From: Acheta domesticus
Lineage: Eukaryota; Arthropoda; Insecta; Orthoptera; Gryllidae
Assembly: GCA_031308135.1 (NCBI GenBank)
Contig: JAHLJT010000631.1
Coordinates: forward strand, 262,402,925 to 262,466,924
Length of the DNA stretch: 64,000 nucleotides
Direction of reading: 5' to 3'
The notes beneath the pieces were generated by a model. That model ran no database searches. It saw nothing but the letters and a program-made list of their open reading frames with translations, and had not been told where the DNA came from. Below, piece by piece: positions 55,613 through 64,000 of the stretch (position 1 is its first letter; every line of letters starts with the position of its first letter). Made by a program: the position numbers and the translations under genes.

Positions 55613-56504
55613 TTGATCGATACAAAATGTAAATAGGGAGAAATCAAAAGTGACTAGAATTTTTAATAAAAATTGTCACTTTGTTAGTGTCTGCCTTCAT
55701 CGGACCTGAGCTTCCCAAAAATTAAGATATACTCAAAAGGCAGTCTTAATAACTTTTCAAATTAATTTATTTTCAACCTTCGTGACGAAAATATTAGTGA
55801 GATGGTTGGTTAAGGGCACGCGGTAGAGATGTATCATCTCCATGTTAAATTGTGGTTTCCTTAAGGAACATTTTCTTAGAAACTATTGATTTTAATATCT
55901 TCATTTTTTCTCAAATTATCTCACGTTTATTACAAATCTTTTTGTGAAATCTGTATTATTTTTTAAAATGTGCATTTTTGAAAATGTGTGAAAATTTAAC
56001 CCGTAAAAATTGCTAAATTTTGGCAGTTATTTCAATGAAAAATACATATTTTGAAAAATCTCCCGTTAAAGTATGTATTTACATGTGTTACCTTAGATGT
56101 CAAAATTTTGAGGGAATAGGATTTATAGAAACTGAGAAAATACTCCTTATGAAAATTTCAACTTATGGGAAATGGAGATTTAAGATTTTTAATGCATTCT
56201 TGCACATAAACCTCGGATTGGCATGTAGAATGCACAATAATGTAACTTTAATTTCATAGTTTAGCTTTATCATTGTTACCATAGCAATTTGTTGACGAAT
56301 TGTAAAATTTTACATTTTTTCTCAGTGGGTAAACAATAGTTGCAATCCCTCTCCCGAAATGATCGGCTTGTTTGTTCTTGATGCGTGAGCTGCATTTTTA
56401 TAGGTACTCATTTCTATTTGTAATATTCAATTAATTTATCTTCTGCTGCCAAGGGCCTAACTGACTAAAGGCATGTAATTATTCAATAATAAAAAAAAAT
56501 GATC
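55613..56504. other. AT-rich intergenic DNA
   Basis: No gene recognised. An open frame at 56020-56259 has no domain. Confidence 0.4.
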
Positions 56505-56770
56505 GGCTGGGTCCGCCGGTGACTCAGGGAGCCTGGACGGGGGCGAGCGGGGAGGGGCGGTGAGGCACAGGCGGCATCGCCCGGGGCATGCATGGGCTCC
56601 CCGCTCCGCCAATTTCACCGTCCGCTTGCCGCCTGCCGAGCCGTCCGTTCCGTGGCGGGGCGGGGCGCGGGGCGGGGAGCTTTCTTTTCCGGCGGCACGC
56701 GTCCTCTCCTACGCAGGCGCACGCCCCCTCCTCTCCGCCTCCCCCAAATTGCTTCCTGTCCGTTCCTTTT
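56505..56770. promoter_or_regulatory. CpG island with GC boxes
   Basis: CpG-dense block with repeated GGGGCGGGGC-type Sp1/KLF boxes (56655-56680), GGGGAGGGGCGG near 56550, an NRF1-like ACGCAGGCGCACGC near 56713-56726 and TTTCCGGCGG. Promoter-like content, but no exon or initiator identified. Confidence 0.35.
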
Positions 56771-57230
56771 TCTGATTCTTATTCTCCTTCAATCGCGATT
56801 TTTTTTTTTTTTTGGCAACACTAAGGTTTCTCTTTGCGCAATTCTCGTCGTCTGTGGAAATCCTCGAGCTGACAGTGCTTGGGAACTGCGAAACCTGAAG
56901 CTTTTTAGCTAACACATTAAAGCATACAACTGAGTCATTGGGGGACTTTGTGCTGATCAGAGACTTAAATATACTCAGAAACTCTACTGTCTCATCATCC
57001 AAGAATTTTTCATCGCCGCTTTTTTCCATTTCGAATCACATCAGTCAACGAAATTATAAATGCTCTGTCTGCAATCTATTACATGAGTAATGTAAGATGG
57101 AAAATTAAAAACATAAAGAAACGAAACTGATTAGGACAAAAACATAATTATAATTTTAATGAAAAATCACATAACACTTCAAATAACTTCAATGAAAGAG
57201 AAAGATTCATATTTTAAGCTACGATTTATT
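56771..57230. other. AT-rich intergenic DNA
   Basis: A poly(T) run near 56799-56813; nothing else recognised. Confidence 0.4.
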
Positions 57231-57398
57231 AATTGATTCTGGGCGCGTCAACTGCTAAGGTCGTTAGTCCCGTACGTGTAGTGCATACCCCCCTCGGGGG
57301 AGGCGATGACCATTCACAGCTGGACGACGAGATCCGGTGTCGACCTACACGTCTCGCGGTGTTTTCCCCAAACGGTATCTCCCATCAGCGAGTCTCGT
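57231..57398 (-). mobile_element. SINE-A fragment (3' third)
   Basis: TTGATTCTGGGCGCGTCAAC, GCTAAGGTCGTTAGTCCCGT, GGGGGAGGCGATGACC and GGTGTCGACCTACACG follow the SINE-A 3' end in reverse. The copy stops at ATCTCCCATCAGCGAG. Confidence 0.7.
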
Positions 57399-57404
57399 TT
57401 TCGT

Positions 57405-58075
57405 TTTAAACCCTCGATTTTAGAAAACTGCAAATGTTCAAAATGTTTTTACGTCTTCCTACAACTACGTTATTCAAGATAAACATTTTTTAGTAAATTA
57501 AATCTGTTTCAAGTCTGTTGTTTCTTTAAATAAAGTCATGAACAATCGTTAGAAAATGTGTCGGTTTTGCGCACTTTTGCATGAAATTCTTTGAAGGAAA
57601 TATTTAAATAATTAATTTCTCAGAAACTGCTTCAAATTTTTTATTTAAATTTTCCCCCCACAGGAAAGAATAGGAAGAAAAGATGGATCTGGCACCGTTT
57701 TCGGTGAATTTTCAGGCTTTTTTAAGATAGCAAAACATATCATTTCAAAAGTATATTTAAAATAAAGATTTTGTTTTAAATAAAATCTGTTCTAAAAACT
57801 GAATATTTAAAAAAAGTCATGAACAACATTTTTGAAAAAACGAGTAGTATTTACGTAAATTCTTTTTAAGTTAATGCAATTTGAAAAAACTTTTTCTACA
57901 AAACGTCTGCAAATTTTTCTTTAATTTTTTCGTGTTTTCCTTCATTGTTAATCTCGCTTAAAAATAGCGCAGGTCTGATTTTGGCTGAATTCTCTGAATT
58001 TTCGGAAATTGTGAAAGTTAGAAATAATGTGACAAAGTATGTTCTGTTGTTGCACTACTTTTTTTTAGTTATCCC
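57405..58075 (+). repeat. Repeat family B, 3' half, expanded copy
   Basis: AAATGTTCAAAATGTTTT, TTCCTACAACTA, AAAGTCATGAACAA (twice) and the terminal AAAGTATGTTCTGTTGTTGC match the family-B 3' half. The CATGAACAA module appears twice, suggesting a partial internal duplication. Confidence 0.5.
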
Positions 58076-58310
58076 TGTATTTTCCTTGCGTCAATTTTAA
58101 AACGTGATCAACATAACTCGGTGAGAATATGATTTGTTTCAGTTTATATTCAGATCATAAATAATCATTTTGTAAATTGTATTTTACGGCACTTCTGTAG
58201 TTTATCTGCAACACTTCTTTCCGTTAACCTGTTCCCGGAAAATAATAAAAATTCCTGCCCCGTTCGTCACCACTCATCTTTACTTCTCGTCGTGATAATT
58301 TCTTTTCCAG

Positions 58311-58441
58311 TATCCCATTGGTTCTTGACTGGTGCAGTCGTCAATGAAGACGACGAAGTCGACGACAAAGCCATCCCCATCGTCTTAAATACTGCCGACA
58401 TCCTCATCATTTTAATTATTTTACTTTTGAAAATGAAAATG
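58311..58441 (+). CDS. Candidate internal exon, unidentified
   Basis: Preceded by a polypyrimidine stretch and acceptor TTTCTTTTCCAG (ends 58310), followed by donor ATG|GTATGT. The 131-bp segment is open in one frame: HWFLTGAVVNEDDEVDDKAI, then PIVLNTADILIILIILLLKM, an acidic stretch before a hydrophobic segment. No family recognised; chance is possible. Confidence 0.2.
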
Positions 58442-60545
58442 GTATGTGAAAAATTATGTTGGTAATATTCCGAATGCTTTGAAAATTGTCGATAAATCCA
58501 TGACTCCCGAAGTGAGGAGAATCATCAACACAGCGATCGACAGATACCTCCTCCTGGATAGACGAGTCGAAGCTTATTAATGGCCAGTGGGAGCGGTAAG
58601 AAAGATTGGATAGAAAAGCGATAATTATTTTGAGATATATCGCTCGGATTGGGGCACTTCATGTGTATAGTTAAAACACTATTGGTGTTAATTTTCATAC
58701 AAGAAGTCATTGTAGATACATTGGGTACATTGGAAATTTCCGAAAAGATTCACTAGTTTTGAAACTGAGAGAATTTAACCGGAAATTTCCAATACTCGAA
58801 TGGTTTTTAATACGTCTATGAATATTTCACGAGTGAAATTATGTGTATCAAAGTTTCGGAATATATTACATATTAACTTTATTAATGAAACACGCTTGCA
58901 ATGCACAGACACCATCGCCTATAATTTATGTATCTCAGCTTCACCAATAGAGATAAGTAGTAAGAAAAATGGGAAAGGAAAAGCGATAATTTTTTGCAAT
59001 ACACCTTCTTTGGTGCATACCAGATGAATTGTTTAATGCTTTTGACATTAATTCCATAAATGGAGTAATCGCTGATGTGATCACAGAAACCTCTGTTTAA
59101 AAGATTTTAGAGAGACATCGTATATTAAGAATTACCTACACAGTGCTTTCTACATTCTAAAGCGCATTTCTGCTTTTGTAGGTAAGTATCAGGAGCATTA
59201 CATTATTTCATGCAATTGCTGCTTTGCCATCAATTACAAACAGACCTTCTATATAATGCTTTGACTATCTTTGTTTCATTAACTAAATTATGTCTGAATC
59301 TCGTACTGTGAAATGTCACAGCAATCACCTACGATATTCATTACTCCTGACTCCCAGTTGAAACAACCAGATGCCTGTCAAAGTGATAAACACATTAGCC
59401 ATTCGCAGTGACATCATGGAGCTGTTCAAATGCACATATTCCGAAAGATATCAGTTAAAGAGAAGCATGTTAATTTCTGTTGTATTGCAAAGCAAGCGAT
59501 AAACATAGTACTTTGGCAAAGTTAAAATGCATACTGTCAGAAATTATCTCTTGGTTTTTCAGTTACATTTAACATCATATCTATCAGTGAAAATATTTAC
59601 GGTAAATTTTAGCCCAGAGTAATACAACCATACGTGCTTGTGTATTGCGCCTTCAATGAAAATAGCTGGGCAAGGAAGAACGCAATGAACTGTTACAAAA
59701 ATTTTTGTTTGTAACATTATTATCGAACATTACATCACCATTGGTTGACGTTGAAGAGACTAGCTGCTTATGCCGAGCCATTCATCAAATAGCATAAAAT
59801 TAATGAAATGGCTTTTCATGTCTCAATCATTACGCAATCGCCTTTTCTGAATAGCTTTCAACGTCGATGCACTAATTTCAACAAAAAACAGACCTCGCAA
59901 CATAAGAAAAAATACAATATAAAAACATTGTCCAAATCTCGGAAATAAACAACTCAAGCTCCACAGCAGGCACTCAATCAAGCAATATTCATATGTTTCA
60001 AGGGACATTAAAAAACAATTAAACTTGGCCACATCAGAGGCCATATCATAAGAATGAACTCTGAATAATTTACCAAGAAATTAATATTAAATTTTGTGAA
60101 AATCACTGACAGAATAAAATGAATCGGTTAACTCAAAGAGGAAGTTCAACTTCCAGGAATCACACAAAATGATATAAAAGTTGGAGAGGGAGCTGATTAG
60201 TCATATTTTCTTAAACGTCCTTGGGTGGAGATTATGATTCTTGCTGTAAAAATACACGTATATTACAGAATTTATAAAATACAGAGTGAGTCAGTTAACT
60301 TTAGCACCTTGTATAATTTTTGAACGCTTGAAGTTATTGCAATGCCGTTTTCACAGAAGCGCATGAGAGAATAGTACTAATTGACGTATGTATTAGTTTA
60401 CATTTTAACAGTTGCATTTTACTAGATATTGAGATAACATTTTATCAAATAGAACTATACATATTTTTATTTGGTTTATCATGACGAGCGTAAAATGATG
60501 AATCTAATGATACACATATTGTTATATGTTAAATCAACATTTTTC
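58442..60545. other. AT-rich intergenic DNA
   Basis: No gene recognised. GAGTGAGTCAGTTAACTTTA at about 60284-60303 resembles a Tc1/mariner terminal repeat, but no partner end was found. Confidence 0.4.
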
Positions 60546-60693
60546 TGAGTAATTTTGATTTTTTTGCCACTCGTATTTTATTTTGAATTTAACAGTCCAC
60601 CACCCAAAGTCAGGCACCGCTCTCCCTGCTAACGCGCACTGAGGGCATGACACTATCCTTTAAAACCGAGTGGCGAAAAATCAAAATTACTCA
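60546..60693. repeat. Foldback element (28-bp arms)
   Basis: TGAGTAATTTTGATTTTTTT continuing to CACTCG (60546-60573) is inverted at 60667-60693. The arms match with about one substitution and one base-length difference. Spacer ~93 bp. Probable small MITE; the repeated CGTACGGA/CGTATGGA motifs just to the right (60700-60760) are separate. Confidence 0.6.
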
Positions 60694-61139
60694 AATACAC
60701 GTACGGAACACGTACGGACGTATGGAATTTAGACGTATGGACTTTACTCGTATGGAAAATTCCTCCTCATTCTCTTTAACGACTCCCGCCTTCTCGCCAG
60801 TTGAGACGCTAAGGACTGAGCTGGATGAAGCTTGTTGAGGGATTTTCAGCCACTCACATCATCAACGCTTACCCAGGTATACGTCCCCACCTGGCCTGTA
60901 AAAAAGGTCTGGATAAAAAGAAATGAGAATATTGCTTCAAACTTAAAGCCCGTGAGTCAGGGCCCAGCCATCTGTCGTGAAAACAGGAAGGACTATTAGA
61001 CTAGTAGGTGCAGCGAGCGGGCAGTCTCCTACAGCGTGTAAATCGTTAAACTTCGTAGCAAAAGTGCTAGCGCCTTAACGTCATATTTACAAAGGTAACG
61101 CAACCTTCGTGGCTTAAAATTGAATTGGCACAAGGTCGG
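60694..61139. other. Intergenic DNA
   Basis: Contains a short run of CGTACGGA/CGTATGGA motifs at 60703-60755. No gene recognised. Confidence 0.4.
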
Positions 61140-61533
61140 AGTAAACAATAATGTTTTTAGGGACAGCGCTTAAAGCATGTGGAGATGCAGAGTTGCCATA
61201 CTCCACGGTTGTACGACGGGTTAAAACGTTCAGATTAGGCAGAGATTAGGCGAAGGATAACCCCCGCACAGGACGACCCCACATGGAGAACTGTTGCACC
61301 GCAGGCAATGGGAGATTCTGGAACATCCACTTTACTCATCCGATATGAGTCCCCGTGATTATGATCTCTTCAGCAAAATGAAAGAACCACAGCGAAGAAC
61401 ATGGTACAATACCAGAGATGAAATTATACATAAGGGGCGGTCTGTATGGGACATCAACAGAAACACTCGCAGATGGTATATGACGCCTTCTTAACATTTG
61501 GAAAAAGGTCATTTAACACACAAACTAATATAT
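61140..61533 (+). pseudogene. Second mariner-superfamily transposase, internally deleted
   Basis: The N-terminal part reads LKACGDAELPYSTVVRRVKT, then FRLGRD, a stop, AKDNPRTGRPHMEN, the DNA-binding region of a mariner subfamily common in insects. A deletion joins this near 61290 to the C-terminal part QWEILEHPLYSSDMSPRDYD, LFSKMKEP and YNTRDEIIHKGRSVWDINRN. LLNIWKKVI and a stop at 61531-61533 follow in another frame. The third catalytic Asp (SPRDYDLF) survives; the first two are deleted. TIRs not identified. Confidence 0.7.
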
Positions 61534-61574
61534 ACCATTCTACCAAATATGCTCAGAGAGCATGTTTTCCGGCC

Positions 61575-61765
61575 GAAGCGTCTTCCCGCTGATGGTACTT
61601 CGTTTGGAAAAACCTCGCTTTTCGACGGAAGGTTTTCGGCGCCGAATCTCACCATCTAGCGAGGAAATATCACCGGCACCTCCCGAGCAAAAACGTGTAC
61701 TACACTTACGGGAGTAATTACCTTAGCGTTTGACGCGCCCGGAATCACTAATCAATTAATGAATA
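61575..61765 (+). mobile_element. SINE-A fragment (3' third)
   Basis: Reads TTTTCGGCGCCGAATCTCAC, AGCGAGGAAATATCACCGGC, ACCTCCCGAGCAAAAACG and TTTGACGCGCCCGGAATCAC, then an ATCA-type tail. Confidence 0.7.
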
Positions 61766-61819
61766 TTCCTAGAAATGCGTTTATCTGCATTTCTACCTTA
61801 GAGTGAATTAAAATTACAT

Positions 61820-62035
61820 TTCTCAGTAGCTGCTTCGCTATCCGGGAGGGGCTGCATGCTAGGCACAGGTGCTAACGTTTCGGCTGCCGTTCTGCAACTT
61901 TTCTCAGAGCGAAATGCCGAAATGTTGGCACCTGTGCCTAAGACACGGAATCTCTCGAGCAACTACCAAACAGTTACTGGCTCCGGCCACAGAAGCTTGC
62001 GACAGGGGCGGATCCAGCCGATCACAGATTTTTGT
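61820..62035. repeat. Repeat P copy 2 with palindromic core
   Basis: Similar to 34140-34360. The core is an inverted repeat: TAGGCACAGGTGCTAACGTT (61859 on) against ATGCCGAAATGTTGGCACCT and GTGCCTA (to 61941), about 24 of 27 positions paired. It carries a CGAAAcGTT-type motif on each strand, as in Penelope-like terminal repeats. Confidence 0.6.
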
Positions 62036-62320
62036 TAAATAATAAGCATATTTATTATAGTTTAGTCTATTATTTTAGAAGTATGCATATGATAACATAC
62101 AATATTAGTGTTTAAATAATTACATAATTTTAATATAAATAAATATTTAAAACAATTGTTCCATAAAAAGATAGGTGACAACTGAAAAACCTTAGGCCTT
62201 ACGGGGGGACATGACCCCCACACTCCCCCCCCCCTGGATCGGCGGATGATGACATTTAGCCTGTTGACGATATTGACTTTAGAGTATCAACGACTCTTCT
62301 CCTTGTCCCGTTCGCTGTCG
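62036..62320. other. Intergenic DNA
   Basis: AT-rich then a short C-rich run (62220-62234). Nothing recognised. Confidence 0.4.
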
Positions 62321-62572
62321 TTAAGGTGGCTCCACACATTCGGCATTGGTCGAGCAGCGAGCTACAGCTCGCCCGATCCCCAACAGCTGATGTGTTCGGG
62401 GAATGTTCGCTCCCTTTGACGTGTCCAAAAGACCGACACGCGGCGGGTAGGGCGAACGCCGAATGTTCATCACTCGGCAAATAGTTATCGACCCATCCAC
62501 ACTACTCGGGATTCAGCGAGCGGTTGCTCGCTGTTGCCCGAATAGCGAATGTGTTCTGAGGAGTCGCCTTAA
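62321..62572. mobile_element. piggyBac-type MITE with TTAA flanks
   Basis: Bounded by TTAA at 62321-62324 and 62569-62572. Terminal inverted repeats: left GGTGGCTCCACACATTCGGC; right (reversed) GGCGACTCCTCAGAACACAT and TCGC. About 250 bp, non-coding, GC-rich interior with repeated CGAATGTTC/CGAGCAGCGAG motifs. TTAA duplication plus GGYGRCTCC ends is the pattern of piggyBac-derived MITEs. Confidence 0.65.
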
Positions 62573-63000
62573 GACCAGGGCTATGCAGAGCCCTGTACGG
62601 GAACTTACGGACTCGCGCAAAGGCACGGGGCTTCGAGGCGTGGGCCGGGGAGGGGGGAGGGGGTGTCTCGGAGGAGGCGAGTGCAGGCGGCGCACGTGAC
62701 CCAAGAGCTCCCTCCGGAGGCGGGTTAAGGATGAGAGCCCTCGCCGCGCAGGCACTCCGGCCGACGTGTTTACGGTGCGCGGGCGGAGCGCCCCCGGAGC
62801 CCTTCGACGTATTGACCTTGAGTGCCGCACACCGCCCGCGCTCCGTTACGACCCCGCGCACCGCCACCGCCACCGCCACCGCCGCCCGCACGCGTTTACC
62901 TTGGCCACGGGCCGAGGCGCCACGCCGCTGCCCCGAAATGCCACCGAGAGCTGTGGCAGGCTCTGTGACCGTCACGGAAAGTGGGCAAGTGGGGGAGGGG
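62573..63000. promoter_or_regulatory. CpG island beside MITE
   Basis: CpG-dense block with a (CACCGC)n tract at about 62858-62885, GCGCACGTGACC (E-box) near 62690, and GGGGAGGGGGGAGGGGGTG near 62648. No exon recognised; Ala/Arg/Pro-rich frames are compositional. Confidence 0.3.
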
Positions 63001-63675
63001 TCAGCTAATATTTTGGGACTTCTTTTTTACCTACTTCTCAGTAAGAAATTGATAATAGTACATTATGAATTACGATACGAGCGAGGAAAGAGCGAGTATC
63101 GTAAACTTCACACGAGTGTATTAATACCCATTACATCGAGTTTTATACGGTACTTTTTCTACGCTTTTACACGTTAAACTTTTACAATGAATAGTTTCGT
63201 GGCAGTTGATTCAGTCAAGACCACCTAGCGGACAGCTACCTAAATGTACCCTCGCATGCTGTCGCAGGTGGCTGTGGTTACTTGTCCGCCTGCTAGGGAA
63301 TACTGCGCTAGTCAAATAGGATCAAGTGAAATTACGATCCACTTTATTTTAAATAATATACCACGAAAAAATACTAGTAATAAACGAGATTAAAACTATT
63401 GAGCATAATATAACATCAAATACAATTTTAATGTACTCAATCGAACGAAACATTTGCTAAAACGATTCTCAATGATTAATGAAGTGACAGTACTTGGTTT
63501 GTAAACTTCTCTGTGATTGGTCAAGAACCTGTATCATAATGGCTATCATTATGCAACTGTTTGCGGCCATCAAATGACAGCATTATACTGTACAATGGGA
63601 GTAGAAAAAATATAGAATGAGTTATGCTTTCTTCTTTCCAGGGCTTTCCAAAGCTTCTTTCCAGCCGATAATCTG
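63001..63675. other. AT-rich intergenic DNA
   Basis: No gene or named repeat recognised. Confidence 0.4.
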
Positions 63676-63905
63676 TTATCCTTTACATCCCGACGGGATG
63701 CGTATTCGATCACACTCTAGATACCAACACACCTGCGGGCTCCTCTGATCTGGTGTTAGCGGAACGCGAGGCCCTCCGCGCAACACACACAAGAGAGGCA
63801 AGGGACAAACCACCATGCCCAAGGCGGCACTCGAACCCCTGACCCTTCGGATGGAAGCGCCGAGTCGGTACACGCTCTTAGCCACCTCGGCCATACAGGT
63901 CGGCA
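63676..63905 (-). mobile_element. SINE-B copy 2
   Basis: Minus strand: TATGGCCGAGGTGGCTAAGA, CGACTCGGCGCTTCC, CCGAAGGGTCAGGGGTTCGA (B-box GGTTCGAGTGC), body GGTGGTTTGTCCCTTGCC, GAGGGCCTCGCGTTCC, CAGATCAGAGGAGCCCGCAG and GTGTTGGTATCTAGAGTGTG. Same order as 40370-40572. Confidence 0.75.
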
Positions 63906-64000
63906 AATTGTTGCTCTAATTATACGATTAATAAATGCTATTGATGTTTTGTTGAAGCATTAACCTGATGGCTTGGAGAGCCATCATCCCAAAATGTAAA

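Noticed and set aside
59823..60044. 73-codon minus-strand frame
   Set aside because: No recognisable domain, AT-rich codons, no splice signals or promoter.

Overview
This window reads as nuclear DNA of an arthropod, most likely an insect with a large, repeat-rich genome. The reasons are a dense load of arthropod-type transposon relics (mariner, Tc1-like and I/Jockey-type LINE remnants), many tRNA-derived SINE copies, an AT-rich background broken by short CpG-dense islands, and no bacterial-style gene packing. A polyneopteran (stick insect, cockroach/termite or orthopteran type) is my guess from the element mix; the sequence alone does not prove it. I find no complete, confidently identifiable host protein-coding gene.

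Layout. 1-4.9 kb: two copies of the main SINE (called SINE-A here), a 0.7-kb internally deleted mariner with both inverted repeats, and a CpG island with a perfect CRE. 5-9.9 kb: unclassified repeats and a 5'-truncated LINE with an RNase H domain and target-site duplication. 9.9-20.8 kb: mostly non-coding AT-rich DNA with several copies of a ~680-bp unclassified repeat (family B), two hammerhead/Penelope-like motifs, a small CpG island and one SINE-A. 20.8-23.4 kb: the largest unique CpG island, carrying the best host-gene candidate (a GC3-rich reading frame and a hydrophobic exon ending at a consensus splice donor), followed by a tandem ~150-bp repeat array with a 57-bp-arm hairpin. 24.8-28.8 kb: a CpG island with a TCTCGCGAGA/E-box composite, and LINE and Jockey fragments in a nested insertion. 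28.8-31.1 kb: a SINE-A, then 115 perfect copies of a 10-bp GC-rich unit inside a CpG island, passing into a decayed 10-bp-register array. 32-38.9 kb: further SINEs, a frame-preserving duplication, a Dong/R4-like LINE C-terminus bracketed by (TAA)n, and a decayed Tc1-like element. 40-50.6 kb: SINE-A to D copies, family B, CpG islands, a small near-perfect hairpin and a promoter-like cluster. 52-64 kb: a 14-bp minisatellite with higher-order structure, CpG islands, family B, a second mariner relic, a palindromic repeat, a TTAA-flanked piggyBac-type MITE and a SINE-B.

How it fits together: nearly everything recognisable is mobile-element material. LINE copies carry a conserved 3' hairpin (with one compensatory base change between copies) that could be the recognition element for reverse transcription. 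The SINEs depend on such machinery in trans. The DNA transposons are internally deleted, non-autonomous relics. The numerous CpG islands (about a dozen) are the main places where host promoters could lie, but only the one at 20.8-22.5 kb shows plausible gene structure. For the intergenic stretches I list what I see or state that I see nothing.
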